Shown here: piece by piece, positions 44,629-55,340 of the stretch
How the letters are laid out: every line of letters begins with the position of its first letter
How positions within the stretch are numbered: the first letter of the stretch is position 1
Source of the DNA: Tilletia caries
Lineage: Eukaryota > Basidiomycota > Exobasidiomycetes > Tilletiales > Tilletiaceae
DNA length: 64,000 bases
Direction of reading: 5' to 3'
NCBI GenBank assembly: GCA_032718865.1
Contig: JALUTQ010000010.1
Coordinates: 310,001-374,000, forward strand
The notes under the pieces: model-generated
Told to the model about the DNA's origin: nothing
Seen by the model: only the letters and a program-made list of their open reading frames with translations
Databases searched by the model: none
Program-made: the position numbers and the translations under genes

Positions 44629-47600
44629 CTAAGGAGAGACCGGTACCTCCTCTTCGGATTCTGTGAAAGTGAAGATGTAGCTGAAGTCGCGTCTCTCGAC
44701 CTTGTCCGCTTCCCCGAGAGCCTCCGCCACTCCTTCGGAACGTCGATTTGCCTCAAGAATCCGAGCTTTGAGACTCCACGCCGTCTTCTTGTAGTCCACA
44801 TTGACCGAGCGCCCCTCCGCAGAATGCTGCTCCATAAGCTCAAGCGCCTCCTTCACGCTTTCTTCGGCCTCTCAAAACTTTCTGCCCCGAACTTGGACGC
44901 CAGCGAGGACGACGAGAAGCTTAGAAAGGTCGGATGATCCAGCGTCCCGGACCATTTGATTGACGGCCTCGTATTCCTTACTGCGAATGTAGTAGGACGG
45001 TCTGTCTCGGATGTCACGAATCGCATGAGAAACAAGCTGATGGCCCCGGTACTGTTCGCCCAGGGCGCAGTATGCCACACCCGTCCAGGCGCATGCCCGT
45101 AGATCCACGCTCGCATACCCGCCGTCGCCGTGGACCAGGGGTAGTGTGCGTCGGAAGATTTTGAAGGCGGGATATAGGTCGTCCGCAGCGGCTTGGGCGC
45201 GCTTGAGCATATGAGATTGCTATAGCCGCTGATGTAGAGAGCCGCGGCCAAGTAGTGTACCTGAGTCGGTCTGACGTCTTTGGCCGACGTGACATCTACC
45301 AGATTGAGTATCTCGCTGACCTTTGCGAACTTCGACGCTCCTTCGAAGTCGATGAAGGCCAGACGGCATGCCTTCCTCAAATATTCAATAGCGACCTTTT
45401 GCGAGTTCTGAAGCGCGAGGGTCAGCGAGGCAATCTCGTTCTTGAATGTTCCCACCGCACGATGATACGCTTGCAAACGGAACGAGGCCCACCGCAGCCG
45501 TTGACCCTCGTAGAGTTCCCGTGCTTGCCGGAGGCACTGATAATGCTTCGCAGGATCTTGGCGCTGGAACGTGTCTGCGGCACGACAGAGAGCTTCCGCC
45601 AGCTGCACTTCGTATAGGCCCGAACATTTGACCAAGAGGCCACGGTACAGAGCAATACCTTCTTCGAAGGAGACTTGCGCATCAGCCACGCGATTGTCCT
45701 TGACCAAGGCGCGGCCCTGCATCACAAGCGCGCGAGCAAGGATTGGACGACCCTGTGGAGCCAAGTTGCCGTTGCTGACAGCTTGGCGACTCTCTTTGAC
45801 CGCGTCGTCCGCAACCGCGATCGCCTCAACGATGGCTGACGCGTCGGAGGAGGAGTTAAGACAGCAGCCGTGTTCGACTTTCAGCAGGGCCAAGACCAGA
45901 AGATCCCGTCCAAACTTTTTGTTGCTGTAAACTTGCTCGAATGTTTGGTCGGCCTCCTTGGCAGCGATCGCACCCGACGAGGCACGTCCAGACTTGCGGA
46001 GGACAACGGCGCTGGCACCGAGAGCGGGAGCAAGACTCTTGAGAAGCACAGTCGAAGGGGAGGTTGACATCGACGCCTCGATGGCCTCGCGCAGGCTCAA
46101 GACGAGGAGTTCGGCAATGGTAGCGGCATCTTTCCAAAGAGCGTGACGGCACAGAGATAGCAGAATGACGTGCAGGAGTGATAAGATGACTTCGACCGAC
46201 CCGAAAGGAGTTCGGACCGCAAGGTCGATTACGCTGTATGCTCTTGCCTCGTCCGCATAGATGACTCTCTGGAGGGGTCGAGGTTCTGCAACTGGCTCAG
46301 GTCGGTTTCAGCAGGTCGTGGGGAGACGATGTCGAACGCTGGGAACTCAATGCTGTCCTGGCCTTGTTCCTTGGGCTCGCCGTCGTGCGTGCGTTTCCGG
46401 TTGAGGACTGGAGACTCCGCTGTCCGAAAGTCCCGCAAGTACGGCAGTACGGCAACGAGAGCTGCAAAATCGGGAATGCGGATGTCATAAGCGTTGTTAT
46501 ATCGAATGTTCTCAGCCAGCTGAGGAAGCTGAGCCTTGACGTGCTGTTGAAAGCTCGGACACATGAGCGTAAGCGGAGGCTGCGGGTCAGGCGAGATAGT
46601 CTGGTCGATAGCACTGCCGGAGCCATGCATGATTCGGGCCTGGATTGGTCAATGTAGGATAGATGTTCAGCTAGGGTGAAACGTGAGATGACTCGCAAGT
46701 ATTCTGGCCATGACTCACCTGCGCCGAATTCAGGAGGTTTATGAGCTCCTTTCCGCGGCTCCATATTGCGTTGGACACGCTTCTATGAACATTGTCACAA
46801 TGCTTTCGGCATCTTGGCTTGAAGAAGAACCCTCGCAGGTAGAACATGTACGCCTTCATCAGCCTGAACATGAAAAGTTAAAGACAGGGTTCCGATGAGC
46901 ACTGAAGTGCTTGTAACGCATGTAACATTTGCAATTGCTCACCTGAGGACTTGAGGGAGCAGAAGCTTCTGCCTGGCACTGGCGGTGATGGACATGACTT
47001 GGGTCTCCCGCCACAGGACCGATTTGAGGTAGACCAGAACACGCATCGAGAGGTCGGTGCCCTGCTCCTCAAAATCGGTGTTCTTTGGCCATTTGTAGAT
47101 CGCACCCACGAGCTTGAGGCCAATATTGATCGTATCTTCTTCGCTCCGCTGTAAGACCAAGACGGCAGTCTCCTCGTACATTTTTACGAGAGCTTCGGGC
47201 GCCATCACTTTCTCGTCCCACGCTGAGGGAGGCACACGCGAGTTGGTCAGATCGCGACTGTAGCAGTTCGACGTCGCCAAGGGAGGTTGAAGCGCATGAC
47301 TCACTTGGCTTCAAGGCTGGCTTGGGCGATACGAGTTTTGTGAGGAACCCTTGCACCTTTTCTCCGACATCGATGTGATCAAAACCACAGCTCACGACGA
47401 CACAGCTGTCGCAGTCGAAGACGTTGGAGCCTCCGAATTCGTTGGTAAACACGCCGAGGTTCTCCTCGATGTCGGGCTCCCTGACCGACGTGTTTCGGTC
47501 GCTCTCGTCATCGGCGTCGACGATGCTGGCTTTGCCCAGGACATGGCATACCGAACCCCAGTTATGGTCGGAGTACTTGACGCGGCCGTCTTCGCCTACG

Positions 47601-47674
47601 ACAGCGGTTTCGTTGTGGAAGTTGCCGTCTACAATGTCGGCCAAGATGTCATCATGCCGACTGTACGTTGTCAT
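44629..47674 (-). CDS. TPR-like helical protein of unknown function, seven exons
   Basis: Model: complement of 47305-47674, 46943-47222, 46719-46863, 46328-46639, 45300-46268, 44982-45219 and 44629-44870; 851 aa. Introns are 82, 79, 79, 59, 80 and 111 nt. The central region (about 370-690) is a run of amphipathic helices with TPR-like spacing (RALVMQGRALVKDNRVADAQVSFEEGIALY; YEVQLAEALCRAADTFQRQD; YLRKACRLAFIDFEGASKF). The last exon, ending SYIFTFTESEEEVPVSP, is validated by a second, decayed copy at 62583-62683. Without splicing the 3' half looks frameshifted with a premature stop, but GTAAGG...TTTGAG (44871-44981) and GTAGAT...TATAG (45220-45299) remove both lesions in phase. The 59-nt intron (GTCTCC donor) is the weakest join. 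I do not recognise the family beyond TPR-like. Confidence 0.62.
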
Positions 47675-47879
47675 CTTCGATTTGTGAGAGAAACTCGAGT
47701 GGAAAGGGAAGCGAATGGGTCGTCGACGTCCTGTGTACTCACATCTGGAAGATCGGACGGAAAGTCCAACAGACAGACAGACAGACAGAAAAGCGATTGA
47801 CCAAGGCCGCGCAAAGGGCGCAGCAAAGAGGCGCGCGTCGACGTGACGCGCACACCTACAGGAGGTGTTCTAAGTAAGG
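47675..47879. promoter_or_regulatory. Presumed promoter of the TPR-like gene
   Basis: This short interval lies between the TPR-like start and the apparent 3' end of the LINE. It contains a CAGA tetranucleotide repeat at about 47770-47790. Confidence 0.35.
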
Positions 47880-48218
47880 GGGGGAAAGATACAGCAGCGC
47901 TGCTTCCTTATGGGCATGGTACTAGCCCGGTTCGTATCGCTCCTTTGCAGCTCTGCCGGCGGAGATCAGTACCCCTGACGGGCGTCTGCATGCGTGGAGG
48001 TAGAGAAAAGGAGGAAAAGAAAAGAGAATGTGCGAACGAAGATGGAAGGGAGGCAAGAGGGAAGAGGAAAAAGGTGGTGAGGGCTCGGAATGATGATCTT
48101 GGGCGTACGAGGACCGGGGCGAGGCAGAGACCGTCGTGATTGTGGTCGGAGGTGGTGGCTGGGAGAAAGGGTGGTCCGAATATTGCCGTATGTATCTTGA
48201 TGAGATGAGATTCCCCGA

Positions 48219-49180
48219 CTATGCACCGCCGCCGTCGATGCGTGCATACAGCTCACGCGTGTACGCCCCCGAGGCGCGCGCGAAGGCCAGCAGGGCTAGG
48301 ATTCCCTTCTTGTCATTGACCAGCGCCTCATTTGTGTGCCGATTGCCCTCTCCGTCCAACAGTAGCGCGTGGTACCGTGTGAAAGCGGGGCATGTGAGCG
48401 GGTGGAACGGGGACTGAAGTCTGCCGCACAGGCACCAACGCTCTGCGTCGAGGTGTCGGAACCGGTCGTGGTACTCCGCAAAGTCCCCGTGGCCGGTGCG
48501 GATCTGAAGAAGGATCCCCAGGTCCCGGCGAGGGAGCTGCAAGGTGGGCCCGGATCGGTGCACAGGAACGGTCACGCGCGTGTGGAAGTACCAACCAGAG
48601 CGAATTCCGGCGGCAGTGCTCCAAGCTGCGCGCCATGCATCGTGTGCTCTTTGGTTCACCTGTCTCCCAGCGTAGGAGACTGATGTTGCAGAGGGGTACA
48701 CAGTGCCCACACCACTGGCTCCCCTCTTTGCAAGGTAATCCGCACGCTCGTTTCCGTTGACCTGCGCGTGACCGGGTACCCAACTGAGTTTTAGCCGGTT
48801 CCTGGGGTCCTTGTTCAGCCATCTCCTGGCTCGCCTGTCGAAGGTCTTGACAACGGAAAGGCTGCTGACGCTCATGCCGACCGCAATAGCCTGTAAGGCG
48901 GCGTCGTTGTCTGCCCAGATGTTGATGTCCGTCAGGCCTCGTCGTTGCGCGTGATCGATGGCACTGCTGAGTCCAAATAAAAGCGCAATCAGTTCAGCGT
49001 CAAACACCTCCCGGTGAAGACCTGTCGAAGCCGATTCGCTGCTGATTTCCCGCCCGCGCCAGCATACTGTCCATCCTGCTCCCGTGCTCCCCTCCTCCGT
49101 CCTAGATCCATCGGTGAAGACGCAGATCTCGTTCGCGTGCCTTTGCAGTTCGATCCTGGTAGAAGCTGCTGCTTCTGTCT
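48219..49180 (-). pseudogene. LINE RNase H domain and zinc-knuckle tail (part of a dead element)
   Basis: The frame is open from about 49180 to the stop at 48219. RNase H catalytic carboxylates are in place: VFTDGS (about 49107-49124), FDAELIALL (about 48981-49007), WADNDAAL (about 48903-48926) and GNERADYLAKR (about 48725-48757). The tail LQIRTGHGDFAEYHDRFR, WCLCGRLQSPFHPLTCP and FTRYHALLLDGE is the Cys/His region typical of fungal LINE polyproteins. The domain itself looks intact; its link to the RT frame is broken by a frame change at about 49150-49200. Confidence 0.85.
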
Positions 49181-49665
49181 TGTTTCCTCGGGAACGCCGA
49201 TGCTGTTTTCACCTCGACGCCCAGCAAAGCACCAAGGGCCGTCCACCAAGGAGGTCGCAGCCAGTCGACTCGTTCGATACTCTGATCGCAGCGCTGGGCC
49301 AGTAGCGTAAGTCGTGTCCAGTGTCGCCTGAGATAGTGATCCAGAATTGTTGGTGGTCTCTGAGCGCGGTTCCAGCTGGTCGGCGGTCGTTGGTCTGTAA
49401 ATCCGAAGGCTCCGGCTCGTCGCACGAGTGTGTGATTGCGACGTTTCGAGGCCAACCGCAGCGCGTACCGGTCCAGCATCCTGTCCAAATAATGCTCCAT
49501 TGGCATGCACCCCGCTTCCACCTGCAATGATGGCACACTGGCAGTGCGCCACACTGGGAGAACCATTCTCAGCGCATTTGACTGTTCCCGTTCCATCGCC
49601 TGCACCTTGTGCACGGCACCACGCACCGCGACCGTCTGTACCTCCTCGTCCTGTTCCTCCTGTGC
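49181..49665 (-). pseudogene. LINE connector region between RT and RNase H
   Basis: This open segment (up to the MITE target site) is in the same frame as the RT part once the 690 bp of MITE plus one target copy is discounted. It has Arg/Trp-rich helical content (LRMVLPVWRTASVPSLQVEAG; DRMLDRYALRLASKRRN) as in LINE connectors. Confidence 0.7.
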
Positions 49666-49673
49666 TCCTCCAC
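49666..49673. repeat. Target site duplication, left copy (TCCTCCAC)
   Basis: TCCTCCAC lies directly before the MITE terminus TAAGGTTG and is identical to 50356-50363. Confidence 0.92.
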
Positions 49674-50355
49674 TAAGGTTGTTCCCGGAGTTGACGCGGA
49701 GCTGGGGTTTTGCGGCCTCCGTACTCCTCCGACGGAAGGCTCCGCCGGAGGCGGAGCGCGGAGCTCACTTTTGGGAAATTTTGGATCTTAAAAAAGCACG
49801 GAGTCCGCCTGGAGGACTCCGCCGTAATTTACGCGGAGCGCGGAGCCCAATCCTGGGCCCACTTGCCAAAAGTACGGAGCGCGGAGTCGTCAAAATTGTG
49901 TGAAAAGTCCGGCGAAATTTCCGCGGAAATGTGCGGAATTCCGAGAAAATAGGCATCGTCGAGACACGCGCAGGGGATAAAACAGGCGTCATCATCCGTT
50001 GAGAACTTAAAATAGCACTGAAGTCAATACCGCAACCATGTCGGACGGTGAATGTATAGCTCTGATTGTATTAGAGTCATTCTGAGAGCAACTTATACCA
50101 CCACTGCGCTCCGACGGAATTCCGCGGAATTTCGAGCTCCGCATACACGGAGCACGGAGGAGCATTATGAAAACGCACAGAAAAAACGCGGAGCTGGGAT
50201 TTCAACTTTTGTATAATTCCATCGGAACGCGGAGCTGCTTTTTTTCAGCTCTGTCTTAATCTGCGGAGGCGGAGCTCGCCTCAAAAAGTCAAAATTCCGG
50301 CGGAATTTGGAAGTGCGGAGGCGGAGCCCTCCGCGTTACTCCGGGGACAACCTTA
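49674..50355. mobile_element. 682-bp hAT-type MITE inserted in the LINE
   Basis: The ends are terminal inverted repeats: left TAAGGTTGTTCCCGGAGT..., right (reverse complement) TAAGGTTGTCCCCGGAGT..., one mismatch in 18, with similarity continuing into CGCGGAG after a one-base offset. Perfect 8-bp direct repeats flank it, the target duplication size of hAT transposons. There is no transposase open frame. The interior is full of CGGAGCGCGGAGC/GCGGAGC motifs on both strands (for example 49746-49765, 49836-49850, 49876-49890 and 50145-50160), giving many potential hairpins. Removing element plus one target copy restores the LINE reading frame, which confirms the boundaries. Confidence 0.93.
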
Positions 50356-50363
50356 TCCTCCAC
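50356..50363. repeat. Target site duplication, right copy (TCCTCCAC)
   Basis: Identical to 49666-49673; it directly follows the MITE terminus CAACCTTA. Confidence 0.92.
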
Positions 50364-51062
50364 GGGACTCTACCGCTCGGCGGCGACCCTGCCACCACAC
50401 CGTTGCCCCATATGTCATAATGGGCAAGACGCACGCAACAAACAGCCTCCGGGCGTCGCATGCGCGTAGACCACGCACAGTGTTGACGAGCATGCGCATG
50501 CACTGCGCCGCTTTCCGTGCCTTCGCGCACACGAGTTCGACGTGGCGCTTGAAAGAGAGCTTTGAGTCGAGGTGGAAGCCAAGCCATCTAACCGTGCTGC
50601 CTGATGCAACCGGCGCTACCTCGCCATCGGGAAGGTCGACAGGCAGTAGCGGCGCCGGTTCCGACGGGCGACGGACGTGTGGTGGAGGGAAGTGGATCAA
50701 CTCCCGCTTGTTTGGGTCGAATGTCAACCCAACTTCCTCCGCCCAAGCTGTCGCCGCCCGATATCCGTAGGCCAAAGTCTGGCAATCCTGTTCAATGTCA
50801 AGAGAAGAAGTGTAGATCAATCCATCATCAATGAAGCCAATCACCCTGAGTCTTCGCAGAGTGCGATCTCCGCTTTGAGGGCCAAACAGTCGCAGCAGCG
50901 GGCTTACGAAGATGATGAAAAGAATAGGAGAAACCGGGGATCCTTGAGGGATGCCTGTGTTGAGTTGAGTCATCGCCGACGTCTCGCCGTCTAGCCTGAT
51001 AGCCGCATGGACGGAAAGTCCAACAGCCAGAACGCGTCCAATTGCGGCGCGTGCAGCTCTCA
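50364..51062 (-). pseudogene. LINE reverse transcriptase, C-terminal palm and thumb
   Basis: The open frame on the minus strand has GIPQGSPVSPILFIIF (about 50889-50936) and the catalytic box GFIDDGLIY (about 50813-50839), i.e. F-I-D-D in place of the usual F/Y-x-D-D of LINEs. Then come TFDPNKRELIHF, VRWLGFHLDSKLSFKRHV and LPIMTYGATVWW. These are RT motifs 4-7 and thumb of the non-LTR class. Motifs upstream of GIPQGS are missing because of the 5' truncation; beyond about 51062 the frame merely continues into the antisense of the LSH gene. Confidence 0.85.
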
Positions 51063-51202
51063 CGCGACGCGACGCGTTTTTTCGCCTGGATGACACGCCG
51101 GATTTTTGGGTGTAAGCTTTGGCTGACGCGGAAGCATGAGAAGAGCTTCGTCCTGCGTGTGCTCGACGACGGCGCTGATCAGAAGCTAGACAGAGTATCA
51201 GC

Positions 51203-54200
51203 ATGGAGACACAGACAATGTCGCACGAAGACGAGATCATCGCCGCGGCCCGGGAGGCGGATGGTGTCGTTCCGGAGCCCAAGCAAGAGGCGCAGGGCGA
51301 TCGACAGAATCCCATACAGATGGACGACGACGACGATGGCAACGATGGGGACGCGGATTTCAAGGACGAGGTCAAACCCAAGACGGACGCTGGAGAGGAG
51401 AAGAAAGGCGGTGAACCTGCTCCAGCAGAGGTCGAGGAAACCAAGAAGCACGACCAACGAATTTCTAAGCTCAAGTTCTTGCTCGAGAAGTCATCGATCT
51501 ATTCGCGCATCATGGGCGAGCGAATGGACGCCGAGCGCAAGAAACGGATAGAGAACGCAAACAAGAAGGCAAGCAGCTCGGCCGTCGTCAAGGCAGAATC
51601 GTCCTCGTCAGCAGCAAAGGGTGCTCGGAGAGGGACGCGCCAGAATCCTGCCGGGGAGCAAGACACGGACGCGCCATCTGAGCTGCCCAGTCGTACCCGC
51701 AAGAAGCGCAAGACGGAGGACACGCAGTACGAAATCAGCTCGTACCTAGACAAAGACGATCTTGAAGCGGCGACAGCTGCTGCTGCTGCCGACAAGGACG
51801 AATCGACCAGCGCCGGCAAAAAGCGCGGTCGCGCCCCTGCCGACGACGGCGCGGACGAAGCTGACGAGAAGGCGCAAGAGAATGAGCGCAGGCAGCCTCG
51901 GACGCTCACGGGCGCCAAAATGCGCGACTACCAGCTCGACGGACTCGACTGGCTCATCTCGCTGTATGAGAACGGGCTGAATGGCATCTTGGCGGACGAG
52001 ATGGGCTTGGGCAAGACGATTCAGACCATCTCGTTCTTTGCCCATCTGCGCGAGAACGGAGTCTGGGGACCATTCCTGGTTTGTGCACCTTTATCGACAA
52101 TAACCAACTGGGTGCTCGAGTTTGAGCGGTACGTGTTCTCTTACTCGATCCAATGCCGATCGAATCGCGCGTTCCCTTTGAGCGGACTGTATTGAACTTC
52201 GTGTCCAACCTTACAGATTCACCCCTGACATTCCCGTCATTCTGTACTATGGAACCGCACCCGAAAGAGCGGAGCTCAGGACCAAGCACAAACTCAATTG
52301 GACTCCTTCGACACAGGAGGCCAAGGACGCATTCCCCATAGTCGTCAGCTCGTACGAGGTCATTATGCGCGATCGACCATACCTCGCCAATCTCGACTGG
52401 AAGTACATTGTCGTCGATGAAGGTCATCGACTGAAGAACATGAACTGCAAGCTGGTCCGGGAGCTCAAGTCCTATCGATCAGCGAACCGTCTGATCCTGA
52501 CCGGCACTCCGCTTCACAACAATCTCGCCGAGCTCTGGTCGCTGCTCAATTTCATTCTGCCAGACATTTTCGACGATTTGGCCACCTTTGAGAAATGGTT
52601 CGACTTTAGCGATCTACACGAAGAAGGCGATAATGGTGGAAACAAGTTGCTGAGCAAGGAACAGTCCGGCAGTATCATAACGCAGTTGCATGCTATCCTG
52701 AAGCCCTTCTTGCTGAGAAGACTCAAGGCAGACGTCGAATCCGATCTGCCACCCAAAAAGGAGGTGAGTCCCGCCCTTGTTGTCTGACGTCTACTAGAGA
52801 AGAAGGGAGTGGACTGACGCCTTCACCTCTCCTCCGCGCAGTATTTGCTTTACGCGCCCCTCACCGAGGAACAGAAAGACCTCTACGAGGCGGTCCTGGG
52901 CAAGGACATTCGCAGATGGCTCTTGGAGCGTAAGACGGGCCTTAAATGGGAGGAGATATCCGACATCATCGAAGGCGAATGGGAGGAGAAGCGAGCAGGA
53001 GGTTACGAGTACAACAAGAAGGCAGGTCGCATACAAGAGATCGAGCAGGAAGAGGAAGAGCGGGCCGCGGAGAACCAGATCATCACCATCGACGACTCGG
53101 ACGAGGAAGTTATTGAGGTGCCACAGCAGAAGAGAAGTGATGTAGCAGGACCAAGTGCAGAAGCTGTGGATGCGAGCACGCGCAGCAGTATCACTGCTGT
53201 CGAATCGCCCGTCTCCCAGGCTGTCACTCGTCCTGGCACCCCAACGAACGGCAGCACAAGCAAGGAAGGTCAGACCCCACGACGATCGGGACGCAAAAGT
53301 GCTGCGCAAAGCGCGACACCAACGACACCGGCGGAAGTAACGACACCGACGACTGCGCCGGCATCAAGGCCCCGAGGTCGACCTCGAAACGACGGGCTTC
53401 CTGCGGGCAGCCTCCAAAAAATCCCAAAAAAGAAGCGTGCTCCAGGTGAGAAGCGTGGTCCATATCAAACCAAAGCCATCAAGCTTGCCGCCGCTCTTGC
53501 TGCGGAGAAAGCCGCGGGATCGACCCAGAATAGCCCTGCCCAAGAAAAGGCAAGTGGCGAGTCTACAATTCAGGTGGAATTCAAGGAAGACGACGACGCG
53601 GATTTGACGAGAGAGTACCATGTGATCGATGACGACGACGAGGATGAAGACTTTGTCATGAAGGACGTCAACCGCGCGAACCGGCCCCAGCGATATCCTC
53701 GCCGACGCGCACGCAAAGAGATCAACTACGGCCAACTCGACGCTGATTTCAACGAGCGGGAGTGGCGCCAGATCGACGCTGGTGAAGGCGGTGAGGAGGG
53801 CGATGGACTCGGAGGTCAGGAACAGGCCCGCTTGTCCCGAGGCGTGGCTGCCTGGCATGGAACCTCGGCGTCTGGCTCGGGCTTGACGGTGGGCTCATCG
53901 AGTCGACAGCCTTCGGGACCGAGCTCACTGTTGATGAGAGAGGTGGGGAAGCGGAGGGCGAATGAGCTTTCGACGGAGTTCCAGGGGAAGAAGTGGCTAG
54001 TTCGCGATGCGCGTGAGTTGGGTTCCTTGCCGTCTGCGATCTCAGCCTTGTGGCTCCCGCCCGTCCTCACGCTGACCTTGGTTTCTCAATCCGCCCTGCT
54101 TACAGAGAAAGAGATAAATCATCTCCATCTGGAAAACATCGTCATGCAGCTCCGCAAGATCTGCTGCCATCCGTTCCTCTTCGACTGGCCGGTCGACCGC

Positions 54201-55340
54201 GACGCCGGAGTCAAGGTCGTCAATGAGGACCTGATCCACGCGAGTGGTAAGATGCTCATGTTGAATCGGCTGCTGGATGCGTTGTTTGCGCGTGGGCATA
54301 AGGTCTTGATCTTCAGTCAGTTCACGACCATGTTGGACATCATGGAGGACTGGGCGACAGGTGAGTTTGAGATCATGCTTCGGGTTTCTTCGCTTTGTGC
54401 TTTCGAAGGCTGAAGTCTTGCTCTGGGGTGATGATTACAATTCGCAGAGTATAAGGGTCTTCGGATTTGCCGCATCGATGGTTCCACAAGCCAGGACCTC
54501 CGCCGGACCCAGATGAAGAGCTTCAACGAAGAGAAGGGTCCCGACGCTTGTAACCTGTTCCTGCTGAGCACCCGCGCCGGTGGACTCGGTATCAATCTTG
54601 TTGCTGCGGACACGGTCATCTTCTATGACTCTGACTGGGTATGTCATGCGCGTCAGCTTCTAATACCCAGCCGCGACCTTGCTGATTCGGATACTGTCTG
54701 CTTTTCACAGAACCCGCAAATGGACTTGCAAGCGCAAGATCGCGTGCACCGCATCGGTCAGACGAAGGTGAGTGCAGCGCTTTTATTACGTAGCTCTGAA
54801 AATGATCTCTTGCTGACTGTACTTTCACACCTTCAACAGCCCGTCCTCATCTTCCGTCTCGTCTCCGCCAACACAGTGGAGCAGAAGATTCTCAAACGAG
54901 CAGGGAACAAGCGCAAACTCGAAGCGCTCGTCATCCAACAGGGCAAGTTCAAGCTGCCGGCGGGCATCACTCGCAACACCCTCACCGGCCGAGGCGGCGG
55001 TGCGGCCGGAGGCTCGAAGGGAGAAAGCCTAGCCGAGATGGCCGCTGCTCTCCTGCGTCTGGACGGCGAGCGCGTCCAGCTGGCTCGAAAGGGCGATGAG
55101 ATCATCAGTGATGCCAACTTGGACCGGCTCCTGGACCGGAGTCCCGAGGCGTACCAGCGCAAGCGTGGGTGGGTCGGCGCTATGGACGGAGGGGAGCATG
55201 TCGAGGGTGAAGAGGAGGATGGGAAACCTGGTGCGAAGGCGAGTGCTGCCAGTGCTCAGGCTGCGTTTGAGGTCACTTCCACCGAGGTGGGGAATGATGT
55301 TAACGATGCTGTGGCGAGGCTGATGGCGGGCGAGAACTAG
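51203..55340 (+). CDS. irc5: Snf2-family ATPase of the Irc5/Lsh/DDM1 type, seven exons
   Basis: Model: 51203-52128, 52217-52763, 52842-54012, 54106-54360, 54448-54638, 54711-54767 and 54840-55340; 1215 aa. An acidic/basic N-terminus leads into lobe 1: [23 protein letters not shown] (Walker A), [22 protein letters not shown] (DEGH about 376-379), [22 protein letters not shown] and [14 protein letters not shown]. Lobe 2 has [61 protein letters not shown] and [13 protein letters not shown]. The RRLKADVE...[10 protein letters not shown] and CNHP-equivalent segments fit Lsh/HELLS/DDM1/Irc5, remodellers of heterochromatin and cohesin loading. Between the lobes sits a charged low-complexity insert of about 330 residues with an AT-hook-like RPRGRPRN. 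Intron 3 (93 nt) is a multiple of three without a stop. The LINE ends about 140 bp upstream. Confidence 0.92.

Larger units (their letters stand above)
47880..51062 (-). mobile_element. Decayed, 5'-truncated LINE (non-LTR retrotransposon), with a nested MITE
   Basis: The minus strand encodes, in order, the C-terminal part of a reverse transcriptase (from about 51062), a connector and a type I RNase H with a C-terminal zinc-knuckle-like region. This is the order of fungal LINEs carrying RNase H. The 5' half (endonuclease, RT fingers) is missing: the coding similarity stops near 51062, about 140 bp before the LSH start codon. The 3' limit near 47880 is a guess from where the C-rich 3' UTR-like sequence meets unrelated DNA. 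The copy is interrupted by a 682-bp MITE and has a frame change between connector and RNase H, so it is inactive. Confidence 0.8.

Noticed and set aside
44853..46100. TPR-like gene as a frameshifted pseudogene
   Set aside because: Three in-phase GT-AG introns restore a continuous 851-residue protein, and the last exon is supported by a conserved relic copy elsewhere.
47770..47790. CAGA repeat as a possible CRISPR or telomere-like array
   Set aside because: It is a plain tetranucleotide microsatellite without spacers; no CRISPR-like arrangement exists in the window.
51063..51474. N-terminal extension of the LINE reverse transcriptase frame into 51474
   Set aside because: It is the antisense of LSH exon 1 and shows no RT motifs; the open frame is accidental continuation past the truncation point.
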